The translations under genes were made by a program, and so were the position numbers. Of a DNA stretch of 64,000 bases, positions 11,401 to 22,049 are shown piece by piece; positions within the stretch are counted from its first letter, which is position 1; every line of letters begins with the position of its first letter. The DNA comes from Sorghum bicolor (taxonomy: Eukaryota; Streptophyta; Magnoliopsida; Poales; Poaceae), in the NCBI RefSeq assembly GCF_000003195.3, contig NC_012878.2, positions 9,598,386-9,662,385 of the forward strand, in the 5' to 3' direction. Under the pieces are notes generated by a model. The model ran no database searches. It had not been told where the DNA came from and saw nothing but the letters and a program-made list of their open reading frames with translations.

Positions 11401-14400
11401 TTCAGTGACACAAATTTATAGTGTTTCAGTCATCTGTTTAGATGCATGCAAATCAGGTGACCATACTTCAGTTTGATAAGAAACCTAAATTGTTATTTTT
11501 GTATTATTTTCCAGGCAGATCATGATACTACTACACAGAACATGCAGGTTCATAGTTCCTTTACTTGCTTTTATGGATGCCTCATGCTTAACTTTTATGA
11601 AAGAATGACCTTAATTGCGAATTGCTTATATTAATTCCAATTAAATATGTATGTTATCAATCCAACTTATATAAACAAGTTAAAAAAGTAGGAAAACCAA
11701 AAAGTTAAATATGTCTACAACTGGTGGTCTGAGTTTGTTACAAAATTTTAACAGAAAGGATAAATACAAAACATCATAAATTATGAAGTGTGCTAAAATA
11801 CTATCAAGGACAGAAATCTAATGAGCAAGACATTCAAACAAGTACCTTAACAAGTTCTTCCAGAAGACGAGGTGCAAGTTCAAGCATATGTCTGTAATCT
11901 TTAAGAAGTGCTGGGGTCAAAGAAAATGACTCACACGTGAGATGCGCCTGAATCAGCAGTTCCATCTGCAATAAAATAAACAGGTATAAGATTGTAGAAC
12001 TTTTCAGATTGTGGAGATCAGTTTATATTTTGTGTATCATAGAATCTAATCAGAAAAGACCAACCTTTACTAGTGATGGATGCTGCTTCCAGAATTTTGC
12101 TTGTTCTGTCTTAATGTTCTTTAAGTCCAGATTTAACTCACTTCTAACAGCTACAAACAATTTTTGCAGGGGTTCATCATCACTGCGTCGAACTGGCATC
12201 TCCATATATTCGGCAGCCTTGATGAAGACATCCATAACTTTGCTGTGACATGGAAACCCATGGCTCAGAAAAGGGAAAAAGAAACATGATTTTGAAGGCT
12301 AGCAAGGTAATTAAGACCCAAAATAGAAGTTTCCTTGAAGAGCATGGACTCGTGTCATCCATAAGTTTGCTATGACATGGGCACGAAACCTTTGCTCGTA
12401 TAAGACAAAAATAAACAAGACCTCTAACAGCAACTCGAAGAGTTGATGTAAAAAAGAGATGCCAAATTAACTAAATAGAAAATACACCTAAAAAGTAGAG
12501 TAACACAACAGCCTAGCTAAATTTTTCCATATCCATATTTGAAGCTGTAACGTCATCAATCAAACCCCGATCACTAGGTGTTCTGGTTCGCCCTCCGACC
12601 CTTCAACCTTTCGTCTTTCCCCTAGCTAGTACCTACTAGTAGCCTAGTACTCCATTAAAAGAATAACACTGCTGCTAGTCTGCTACTGCTGGAGCCGTGC
12701 AGCGTCGTCTTTCCCCTAGCTAGTACCAGCAGCATGTGTGTTTGCCACTACAAGGAAGAACAACAATAGAAAGACAGAACAAATGAAAGCAAATAATGCA
12801 TGCATGCACGCTAGTCTCCTACTACTAGAGCTGTTCCTTCGACCCAGCCCCAGAGTTTGGTGGCCTGCAGAGCCTCTGTGGTGCGGGTGCAGCTGATGAC
12901 GAGAGACTCTTGAGCGCGCCCCTGGTGCCCGCGTGGGACCGGTTGAGCTGTGCCTGTTCCCACCGTCGCTCGCACGCCGATATGGCCTCCCGCTGCAGCT
13001 CGGCCTGTGTGGGGCACTGGGGCGGCACAGGGACAGGGAGCGCGATGGAACACAGCTATGTGAATTTCTGTATCTGTGATGATGTTGATGAGCAGCGGCC
13101 CAGGTCGCCACCACACTCCGATGGTGTGTGCCGCGATGATGGCAACACCCTAACACCATGGACCGGCTCCCAGAGGGAAGCAGCACTGGTGGGCGCGATG
13201 CTGTGCACCAATTTACTCCTCATCCAGCTCCAGCACCACATGACAGGGGGCGCAGGGCTATTGTCTTCTCCAAGGCACGACAGTGGTTGCAGACAGGAAG
13301 GGTCAAAGCTTAGACAAGAGGAAAGCAGTCTACCAGCGGGAGAATAATGCCGCGTAAAGCTCTCTGGCGGGAAGGACTCCCCGTGCCCAGGAAATTGCAC
13401 GGGAGGCGCGATGGCGAGCCTCGTAGGTTGGCTTTCTTTACCTAGCGGAATTCATGGGATAGCTGGCTGCGTATTTAAGTATTTTAGAAAGGCAGATACA
13501 ATATCTATTGGGCCTATTTTATGCCAAAAATTGTCTAAATTAGATTCAAAACCAAAAATAGCTTCTCTTGGAGTTGCTCTAAGGCTAGCAAGTATAAAGA
13601 ACCCAAAATAGAAGTATGTTTTGGAAACTCGAAGAAAGCATGAACTCATTTAATCTACCAGATACATAGTTCTCAAGGCGTCGCCTAGGCGTCCAGGCGC
13701 CCCGCCATCGCCTTGCAGAATGGGCGCCTAGGCGGGCAAGGCGGGCGCCTAGGCGTCCAGGCGCCCCCCCATCACCGTGCCTCACCTTTACGCCATAAGA
13801 ACTATGACCAGATATAAAAGCTAGTTAAAATATATACTAGCCCCTGGGGTGTGGTCAGCAGCAATAAAAAAATGTTAAGGAAAAAATGCATTATCATTTC
13901 TACCATTATGCGGTTTTGGAAAAGAAGATTCTTGATGTTGTCATTCAAGACTTAGCAATGATTTCATCAGGCACTGTGGTTTTGTATGTGCATTGCATCT
14001 TATTTTTTTAATCAACTCATCAAAGCTTAAAGGTAAAATTCGAGCTGTGCAAATATATTTACCCAATAGAAGTTTTTTTTAAAAAAAAGATCTACTGCTA
14101 GAACATTTTCACTTTCAATATTAACAAAAATCCTCTATTGCTCATGGCATTACAGGACTCATGTCAGTCTAACATCGAAAATTCAAAAAACAGATACAAA
14201 GCACTTTCACTTTAAACAAGATGTGCTAGGGAAACACAAATATTGAACACCAAAGGTGACAATGTTAAATGACGAGTTCACAAGTTCATACCTTGGAGCA
14301 AGAGATGGCTTCATAAAGTAGTAGTAAGTGGACAGTGTTTGATGCATGACATAGTTCCCGGTATATTTTGACGATCTTGACAAATAAATAACAGCTATCA

Positions 14401-15829
14401 TCAAAGGCAATAATATACAAAACCCGACTATTCCAAGAAGCATTATCCCACCAGATGCACCATCAATATTTAGTAAAAACTTGGGCAAAGCAATGCCCAT
14501 TTGCATCCCCTGAATCATAAACAAGATGTATAGCCCATTAGCTTTAGCTGTTCATGAAATATGACGTTACAAAATTTAGCTTTCATTGAGACATTAGGAT
14601 CTAATGATGCTAATGTTACCTGCCGCCCATCAGGGTGACCATATTTCTCATAATTCTCGCGAGATATAGGATCAGTTAATGCTTGATATGCCTTGGATAT
14701 ATATTCAACGAAGTACTTATGAGCCTCTGGGTCCAGGTGTGGGAGAGAAAGCATAAGAAGAGTTCACCAGGTAAGATATTTATTTTTCTTCATTGAGCAG
14801 CATTATTATAGTGTTACAAAGGAGATACCTGGATCAGGATTTTTATCAGGATGGTACTGAATAGAAAGCCTCCTATATGATTTCTTGATCTCAGATTCAG
14901 ATGCCCCAGATTCCAGTCCAAGAATACTGAAAGGCTCAAAAACTTGGACCTAAGAGAATTCAAAGCAAAGTCAGATGCTTATAGACTTGCATGTATAATA
15001 TCTTCATTTCACTGAATGGTTACACAATATCAATATAAAGATGGTTACATAATGGGCCTGTTCCATATAAAGAGACGGGGACATGTGAAACCCTGAAGTT
15101 GCAAAAATCTATAATAGGAAACTCTATCTGGCATCAGGTAAAAATCACATATTATTGTTTCGACACATCACATACAAATGACAACCAAATGAGTTTCCAC
15201 CAGTGAGAAAAAAAGGCAAACGCAAACAGTGGAAAGTATAAGCAGTTGAGCACTAGGACAGCACACTTCCAAGTGCTGATTCAACAAAACAAAAACAAAA
15301 AGTTCAACGAAGCAGATTTCAGTTACGTCAACTTGATAAGTATACTTGTATCACAGAAAGAATTGCTCTATCTGAATTCTGAAAGCATCAATTTCTAAAG
15401 TAGCTCAAAGTTCACATACCTCACGGCTAACATGCTTTATGTAGTAAACCAGGAATATCATAACAATCCAGAGCAGAACGATGGTTAGGTTACTGCACGT
15501 GGAGAAGTTGGATATCTGCGACACAAGGGAAGCAGAACTTATTAGTCAGAAAAGCAAGCCAGCTACACCTCGAAACAGAAACCAAAAATTAGCTAACACA
15601 AAGAAGTTTAAGGAAAACGAAAGAACAAGAACGCCATCCGCACCCTCTTGTAGATCGACTTGCGGTACTTGCCGGAGCGGTGGCAACCCGAGCAGCGGCA
15701 GTGGATGGTCTTGGCCTTCTCGGAAGCAGCGCGACACAGACGCAGGATCGTGTAGGGCACGAGGGGCAGCGCGATCATGGTGAGGATGAAAATCAGGAAC
15801 AGCGAGCTATTCTCCTCTGCGGCCGCCAT
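8461..15829 (-). CDS. Sec63/ERdj2-type J-domain protein of the ER translocon
   Basis: Ten exons read from the minus strand: 15829-15644, 15515-15420, 14949-14829, 14726-14620, 14509-14292, 12242-12065, 11965-11846, 10145-10059, 9531-9421, 9294-8461. All junctions are GT-AG, and the sum is 2058 nt, or 685 residues plus TGA, the usual length of plant ERdj2. It would recruit the lumenal Hsp70 BiP to the Sec61 channel for protein import. Visible features are membrane segments near residues 10-33, 70-88 and 191-213, and a J domain at about 98-163 with the HPD motif at 127-129 between the second and third segments. A Sec63 domain follows (about 240-610). The acidic, probably cytosolic tail has ten consecutive Glu (about 632-641). 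The start ATG gives the conserved [10 protein letters not shown]-terminus. No break is seen. Introns 5 and 7 are enlarged by insertions. Confidence 0.95.
10900..11023 (+). mobile_element. LINE-like 3' end with poly-A in Sec63 intron 7
   Basis: The segment ending ACGCAACTCTCTTGCGTGTTCGAG followed by ten A's resembles the 3' end of grass L1-type LINEs, which carry a short CTC/GCGTGTTCG hairpin before the tail. The insertion probably extends upstream to about 10190, but the 5' limit is not clear. It lies antisense in the 1.7 kb intron 7. Confidence 0.5.
12243..12365 (-). repeat. Tandem duplication of an intron-5/exon-6 junction in Sec63
   Basis: The true exon 6 acceptor (plus strand TCCATAACTTTGCTGTGACATGG at about 12231) recurs 128 bases upstream in the transcript as TCCATAAGTTTGCTATGACATGG (about 12359). 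The following intron sequence also repeats in weaker form. A third partial copy of the repeat body (AAGGCTAGCAAG..ACCCAAAATAGAAGT) lies at about 13577. The second junction keeps an AG and would be a decoy acceptor. Confidence 0.6.
12828..13400 (-). other. GC-rich gene-like fragment in Sec63 intron 5
   Basis: This block of about 60% GC stands out from the AT-rich intron. On the strand of Sec63 it has open frames, including one ending in a Pro/Ser-rich tail (about 13028-12828, containing [20 protein letters not shown]). I do not recognise the protein. It could be a captured or retrocopied exon carried in by a transposon. The short direct repeat CTTTCCCCTAGCTAGTACC at about 12614 and 12709 lies beyond its left end. 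Confidence 0.35.
13665..13806. mobile_element. GC-rich MITE with CGCCTAGGCG palindromes in intron 5
   Basis: Outer inverted repeats CATAGTTCT (13665-13673) and AGAACTATG (13798-13806) enclose a core made of repeated CGCCTAGGCGTCCAGGCG units. This compact 142-bp unit is probably a MITE. No target duplication was established. Confidence 0.55.
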
Positions 15830-16323
15830 GGCTGCTGCGACCTACCTCCGCTCTCCACCCCGGATCGTCTGCGATGTCGCAGGATTTTGCGGAGGCAGAG
15901 CCGGATCTGGCAGTGGGGGCGAAGAGAGGCGGTACGGGGCCGGCGGATCTGAGAGGTCGCCGGCTCGCGGGGAGACGAGATCAGGGAGGCTCACCGGGCG
16001 TAGGCAGGATTTGGGAGCGAGGGGCGAGGGGCAAGCTCCGGCCTCCGGTGGCGAGGGGCGACCGCTCCGGCCTCGGGGGCTCCGGGCGAGAGGCGAGCGC
16101 GACACTGGCGGTGACGGCTGCGGCTGCCAAGCTGCCGGGTGCGCCGTGCGTGCGCGTGCTGGGGGACCCTAACAACGTGAAGTACTGGGCTGGGGACGAC
16201 TAAGTGGGCTGGACGTGGAGTCGTGGACCGCCTGGTTGCTGGCGCGGCAGTGGCGCTGAGAGCCTAGGGGCAACTAACTGGGCTGGACGTGGAGTCGAGG
16301 ACACCGTGCTTTCCTTAGTTTTG
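15830..16323 (-). promoter_or_regulatory. 5' flank and probable promoter of Sec63
   Basis: A GC-rich stretch of about 350 bases upstream of the start codon, then a boundary at 16324 where the MITE/Helitron nest begins. No TATA box was identified. The segment GGGCTGGACGTGGAGTCG occurs twice (about 16207 and 16276). The usable proximal promoter of this gene is therefore probably less than 500 bp before mobile DNA. Confidence 0.4.
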
Positions 16324-17039
16324 TAAGGGTTTGTTTAGATGTGAATTTTTTTTAAATTTCGCTACTGTAGCACTTTCTTTTATTTATGGTAACTATTATT
16401 TACTAGTAAAAGTGCCCGTGCGTTGCAACGGGAAAAAAATTAATTTTAACATGAATAATAAAATCATATATTATCAAAAAAGTTTTTATTAACAATGTAA
16501 ATGCTATAATCTTGAATAAACTTGTCATAAGTCTATAAAATAGACTTTTAGTAAGAGATAAGCACTAACTACGGCAGATCTAGTATTGGATCAATTAGGA
16601 CTTTAAACCTAGATAATACTAAAACCTGGATAGTACTTTGGAGTAGTGTGCAGGCCGTGTCGCGTGCGATGGATGAATGTCAATTTCTTAGTTTTTCTAG
16701 TCTATGGATGGATCAGATTCAAATTTGGTGGTTCAGTTCAGCTGCAGACAACCTCTGCAGTCTGCACACTTTGGATGAGCAATAACGTGATCCAACGCTT
16801 ATGGTGGCTGGAGCTATAGGCGATCAAAATTCATCAGCGGATTCACCGTGGCACACATGGACATGGTATATTCTGTTATGCAAAAATCTTAATAGACACC
16901 GATCAATCTATATGTCCTTTTTGGAGTCTTGATAACGAAGACTTCGGAGAAGAATTTTGCACTAAGATTCGATCGCTTGTTGACAAGAGCACAGCCAAAA
17001 GTTACGACTTTTGCAATTCAGAACGCCCTATTTCAAATC

Positions 17040-17600
17040 AAATCTCTTGAAAGATGTAGGTGAACCAATAGATTGACTCCAGAACGGCAGTTTCTATATG
17101 TACGTGCTCAGAATGTTGAGCAAGGACACTCTGGTGTTGACCAACGCTTGGAACACCTTCTCGCCACTGCCGCCGGCGATGTTGGTAATGTAGCGCTCCA
17201 AGTTCTTGTGCCGCTTGAACGCCGCCTTCCACACCCTCTCCTGGGGATTCATGCGCGTCTCGGACCGGAGCTGCACGGTGGAAGCCTCGTCCTCGTCGTC
17301 GCCCCTGCCGTTATGCTTCTCGGCGAACCGCCACTTGGCACGCGACATCCACCGCACGAGGTCAGCCACCCACCATATGCGGTGGCGGCGGTGACCCACA
17401 GCATGGAGGCGACCTCAACGACGTGGGCGGCGACGGCGGAGTTGGAGAGCGAGGAGAGGCCCGAGAAGACAGTCGTCGGATGCCACGATGATGGTGCCGT
17501 CGGCGAGCACGGCCGTCAGCGCCACGGTGCTCGCAGGGAGGCCATCGGGGAGCGGCGCGTGAGGCTTGGCGGCCGTGGCGTGCAAAGGCAGCCGTGAGGC
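17040..17600 (-). pseudogene. Unrecognised gene fragment in the Helitron
   Basis: GC-rich, with coherent minus-strand coding character. An open stretch (about 17345-17094) includes MNPQERVWKAAFKRHKNLER and then a hydrophobic segment ending LLNILSTYI. Upstream sequence in other frames reads LTAVLADGTIIVASDDC, so the fragment is broken by frameshifts. I do not recognise the family. It is probably host exon sequence captured by the Helitron, in the same orientation as the element. Confidence 0.4.
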
Positions 17601-17653
17601 GTGGGAGGTCTAAATCACAGATATAGGCGAGACCCGCACCCACTTCACGCGTG

Positions 17654-17929
17654 TAGGGATGAAAACGGATCGGATACGGACGGATATCACAGATATCATA
17701 TTTGTTTTCATATTTCTGGTCGGATTCGGATTCGAATACGGATAATGTCAATCATGTCGGATAAGATATGATTGGATGTCGACATCATAAATATACGATT
17801 TAAGTATTCGGATACGGATACGGTATCGGATATTGAATATTCGGACTCGGATACAGACAGATTTAAACCCTTATAAACGAATTCGGTCTCGAATACGGTC
17901 GGAAAATATCCGTACCGTTTTCATCCCTA
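17654..17929. mobile_element. hAT-type MITE inside the Helitron
   Basis: The terminal inverted repeats are TAGGGATGAAAACGG at the left and CCGTTTTCATCCCTA at the right, perfect over 15 bases. A perfect 8-bp target duplication, CACGCGTG, occupies 17646-17653 and 17930-17937. The 276-bp interior is rich in GGATACGGA/TCGGAT motifs. Eight-base duplications are the signature of hAT transposition. Confidence 0.93.
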
Positions 17930-18009
17930 CACGCGTGTATCTCCACTTCGCGTAGGCGCCGCACGACGTTGTCGTATCGACAGCGAGCCCACCAACCGCT
18001 GCCGGTGGC

Positions 18010-18390
18010 GCGAGCGAGGACTTCAACGAGTTGGACATCTAGAGCGCGTTCGAGCCTCCCGAGCCGGCGAGGGCGGGCTAGTTTCTAGCCGCGCGGAAGA
18101 CGTCGCCGGTGAAGCTGGTCCGAACGGCAAGGCCGCGCACGGGGTCGCTGCCGGATGAAGATTCCGGACTGGTCCAAGATCTTGGGTAGTGAGTACCGAT
18201 CTGGCTACCACTACGGTGCAGGAGGCGTCGCGGACTGGTCGGAGCTCGACGACAACGAGGACTCTGTGGACTGGGTGCCACCCCACGAGCTGGTGGTGGG
18301 GCGCCGCCGAGCCGTGTCGCTGTCGCTGAACGGGGTCGTCGGCAAGATGCTTAAGGTTCGGGACGCGGTGTGGAAGCAGACCACCAGGTA
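18010..18390 (+). pseudogene. Captured S40/DUF584 senescence-regulator fragment
   Basis: The clearest frame (18155-18390) contains KIPDWSKILG, then VPPHELVVGRRRA and VVGKMLKVRDAVWKQT. This is the order and spacing of motifs in plant S40-like (DUF584) proteins, which are small nuclear proteins linked to leaf senescence. The upstream part (DFNELDI, stop, AFEPPEPARAG, stop) is in another frame, so the copy has at least two stops and a frameshift. The final family motif (..TGF followed by an acidic residue) is missing. It is antisense to the Helitron that carries it. Confidence 0.6.
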
Positions 18391-19715
18391 AACAAAAAAA
18401 GACAAGAGGAACATATGACAACACTATATGGAGACGGAGACGGTAAAGAAAAAAGTTAGCGTGGGTGACCGATAGAATAGTGGGTAGACTGAAATTTTCA
18501 CAATTAAATATTAGAGATAGATAAATATAAATATAAACATATTTAAATATAATTTGGAAGGGCAGACTAAAAATATCCAGACAAAAAAAACTGAAATTTT
18601 ACCTCTTTATTATTAGAAGACGGGGATGCAATCAAATTAATCCAAATTTGAACAGTACAAATGTGTTATCCCCATCGGGGATCGCGAGGACGGGAATGGT
18701 TGTCTGTTCCCCGTCCCCGTTCCCTGCTCCCCACCCGGCTACACGTTCTAAAGTGAGCGGATGCACGGTGAATCAAGCGAAGGCCTGTCTAAGGCCCATC
18801 TGCAACTGGCCGTGTATATATATTGCAAGCAACCCTAAAAATCATCACTTCCCAATCCTATCCACACATAAGCCGCCGCCGCCGCTAGCTTCACGCACGA
18901 GCTGCCAGCCAACTACTCCGTTTCTCCTCCTGGGACATTTTTGCGTGAGAGTTGAGGGCAGGGCAAGGGCCTCAGCAGCGTCGGCGGACTGTGCTCGCAC
19001 GCCATACTCGTATCTCAAGCTCTCTGCGTGGCCTACAGGGTGCTCCTTGCAGGGTGCTCCATCTTGCAGCTGCTCTCGGAGTCGCAGACCACGGACGTAA
19101 TCTCCAATGTCAACGGATCTACTGCTAACCAAGTCCTAGCCCTTTTCTCTGTATTTTCTTTGGATTTGTGAGAACGTGACTAATGCTTGTTGCCTGATAC
19201 AGTGAATTATTCGTGCTCTGATTTGCCCATCTGCTTTTTCGTATGTTGCCTGATAAAGTGAATTATTCATGCTCCGATTTGCTTCTCCCTTACGTTTTTG
19301 GTGATTCACATGTTTCTTAAGTTGTGTCCATCGGCTTGTTCGGTTGCCCAAACCCGCGATACATAGGAACGTATAGGAGTACAACATTAAAATAAATGAA
19401 TCCTACATGGATACGGGAGGAGCGGTGGCCGTGTGTGGGGCAAATCCAGGCAAGATGCACGAAGGCGGACAGCGCGAGCGAACAGAAAAAAGGCAGAAAA
19501 AAAGGCAGCCTGAAATTTTCTCTCTTTTCTCTCTTTATAGATAGGTATAGAATTATGAACTAACTAGGATTAAAAAATTCATCTCGTAATTTACAGGTAA
19601 ACTATGTAATTAGTTTTTTTGTCTATATTTAATGTTTCATACATGTGCTGCAAGATTCGATGTGACGGAGAATCTTGAAAACTTTTTGGTTTTTAGAGTG
19701 AACTAAACAAGGCCT

Positions 19716-20600
19716 AAGAGCATTGGCTAAAAAGATTTGACAAAAAAATATTAGAATACTCTAAGAGACTCTATAAAGGATGGCTAGTGAGGTAGCTTAT
19801 CCAAAAGTAGAAAGCAAATAAGGTGAAACGAAGAAGTACTAAATTTGGAGAGTCGTTTACAGAGTTTGTTGGAGACATTTTTCCTTCAACAATAGTCAAA
19901 TTTGCCTTTAGAAAATATTTTGGCTAATCTCTTGGAGATGCTTTAAGAGTTAATTTTGATTTGGATGTTGCAACCTATTTTTGTTGGTTCAGATTTTTTA
20001 TTTTACTCCAACAACGTCCTCCTAAATTGAGGCTTCCAAACCTTCAGAATGAGAGATGAGATCCGCTTGTAATTGTCTCTTCTTCCTCTGTACAGGAGTT
20101 ATTGGGAGATGAGACCCCCTTGTCATTGTCTCTTCTTCCGCGAGGGGCATTGTTCCCATGTGGCAGAGCAGTGGCTCCCGTGGTGGGGCAACGTGATTGT
20201 GGGCGAGGGGCGGTGTGCCCGTGCCATGGAGCAGGAGCTCACACATCGAGGGGCGGAGGAGCCTATGTAATGGAGAGCGGTAGGGTTGTCAACAAAGTCA
20301 TGGGGAAGGGAGCTTGCCAACCGGGGGAGATGCGCCGCCTCACCAAACGTGAGGTGGATGGGCGCCCACGCTAGACGGGAGGGAGACACGCTTGAGCAAG
20401 GGAGGCTGTACGACGCACGAGGAACGAGCGGATAGGGGTCGATTTGTTGGGCTAACGAGAATTGGTGCTAGAGGGAGGATTTGGAGGTCCCAACCAAATA
20501 TAAGGTCTTGAGTAGGAGCCCTATTGGAGCATGTTTTTTTCTCGGGCACCTATATTTAGTTATATGGACTTAAGTAGGGACCTGCTGGAGTTGCTCTAAA
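19716..20600. mobile_element. Possible Mutator-like non-autonomous element
   Basis: The left end AGAGCATTGGCTAAAAAG and the right end, read inward, AGAGCAACTCCAGCAGG share the AGAGCA start common in grass MULE-type repeats. The middle is GC-rich and contains a ~54-base near-duplication (GAGATGAGATCCGCTTG.. at about 20052 and GAGATGAGACCCCCTTG.. at about 20106). Short open frames at 20073-20374 resemble nothing. No 9-bp duplication was confirmed. Confidence 0.35.
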
Positions 20601-21250
20601 TGCGTAGTTTAGCTTTAAATCTGTATATGTCTTATCATTCATCATCGTACGCAAGTAGGATTCATTTTAATGTGAGTAGCAAGTGATCTACTGCCAACTT
20701 ATTTATTTAACTGATAAGCCATGACACAAAGTACTGCCGCCGACACCATAGAGGTCTTACTAGAGTATACTAGTTGCTTGAGTCACGCCGCTGGCCGGTG
20801 GCCGAGCTGAAGCAGAGGCAGGGCACGTGCGGAGACGGAGGAGTGACGCGCGGAGGAAACTAAGGCTCATGGCGACGCTTGGTCGAGAGCCTCATTCAGA
20901 CTGAACCAAACTGCATTGATTCGTCCAATGTGCTAATACAAACCAAACCAACAAACGATTAGCGTTTTGAGCCCATTTTCCACCAAACTATATTGATCCA
21001 AAAGGAAAACCAAACTGCCCAAAGCGTTAGGTTTACTTGGAACACATCAAATATGGTATTCTAGTGTGGGAAGGTCCCGATGGCATTGTGCTTTCCTCCA
21101 TTTTCTATGTACCCAGTTTGGCTTTCTTTCAAGGTAAATCTGTGTGTGCCTTATTATTCACCATTGAACGAAAGTTGGATTCCTTTCGATCTGAGTACTG
21201 GCATTGTGTTTTTCTCATTTTTTAAGTGCACGTTTGGTTTTGTTTCAATA
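20601..21250. other. Intergenic, nothing recognised
   Basis: Mixed-composition sequence with no open frame of recognisable similarity and no repeat ends. Confidence 0.35.
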
Positions 21251-21252
21251 TA

Positions 21253-21534
21253 CTCCCTCCGTCCCAAATTACAAGTCATTCTAAAAATCTTAGAGAGTGA
21301 AAACATCTCAAGTTTGACTAACATTATATAAAAATTAATAAAGATTTATGACATCAAATTGATAATCTATGAAAATATAACTAATAAATGACCTAATGGT
21401 ACTTAGTTGGTATATAAATATTATTACATTATCATATAAATTTGGTCAAACTTAAGATACTTTAACTCTCTAAGATTCTTGGATTGACTTATATTTTTTT
21501 ACTTGGATTGACTTATAATTTGGAATGGAGAGAG
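21253..21534. mobile_element. Stowaway MITE
   Basis: It starts CTCCCTCCGTCCCAAATTA and ends TAATTTGGAATGGAGAGAG, an imperfect inverted pair, and is flanked by TA (21251-21252 and 21535-21536). These are the defining ends and TA duplication of Tc1/Mariner-related Stowaway MITEs. 282 bp. Confidence 0.93.
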
Positions 21535-21536
21535 TA

Positions 21537-22049
21537 CATGCTAAACGTTAAATATGTGAGCCTTGTCGTTCATCATCGTATCATACAACGGTCTCTGGGT
21601 GGTAATAAGACCCGACTGCCGGTGATGATACCGTACATTTTCCACTGCTTAGCTGCAAAATTTCCTATCCCATGTTCGATCCCTCCAGCACAAAACTGAT
21701 GAAATTCGGATTCCCCACGGTCATAAAAGTTACACAGCCAACCCATAACCAACCCCCACCCCCCCCCACACACACATACCTTTTCTTTTCCTAATTGTTG
21801 CCATTCCTTAGTGCTGCTCCTGGTCATCACCACTGCTCAGTGGCGACATAACACCGGTGGTACAACTCTTTCTCCATCTGGTGCACATCTCTGGCTTGCC
21901 CGCATAGATCCACCGGCAACTGAGCTGCTATTGTCACCTGTGTTGTTGCCACTCATGCTCACCATTGCCAGATCCAAAGATAAGTGTAGTCATGTATTAC
22001 TTCCATTGTCATCTGTTGTCCCCGAAACTTATCTCCTTACTAATGTTTA
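21537..22049. other. Intergenic with short simple repeats
   Basis: Contains a C/CA-rich run (about 21747-21776). The start of sequence leading into the F-box pseudogene may lie near the right edge. Confidence 0.35.

Larger units (their letters stand above)
16403..19551 (-). mobile_element. Non-autonomous Helitron carrying gene fragments
   Basis: Read on the minus strand it starts TCTATACCTATCTATAAAG and ends in CTAG at 16406-16403, followed by T in the host. A GC hairpin, CCCGT..ACGGG (16415-16432), lies 12 bases before the end. These are the three structural marks of a Helitron 3' end. The host is a Tourist MITE, which resumes on both sides, so both ends are fixed independently. The base 5' of the element is T where A is usual. 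No Rep/helicase sequence is present, so it is non-autonomous, about 3.15 kb. The cargo is a broken S40 gene (about 18010-18390), an unrecognised gene fragment (17040-17600), a leader-like segment (18640-19140) and a hAT MITE. Confidence 0.85.
16327..19714. mobile_element. Tourist-like MITE, split by a Helitron
   Basis: The two halves are 16327-16402 and 19552-19714. The right end is GAACTAAACAAGGCC and the left is GGGTTTGTTTAGATG, matching the ends of intact Tourist copies elsewhere in this window (for example 59615-59857). The halves join in the expected order relative to those copies. A perfect TAA duplication flanks it (16324-16326 and 19715-19717), as expected for PIF/Harbinger-type insertion. 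Confidence 0.85.

Noticed and set aside
12180..12362. 60-codon hydrophobic minus-strand frame as a small membrane protein
   Set aside because: It arises from the duplicated intron/exon junction and runs into exon 6 out of frame.
15481..16203. Several plus-strand frames over the Sec63 first exons and promoter
   Set aside because: The minus strand has the conserved N-terminus and splice sites. The plus frames are Gly/Arg-rich by composition.
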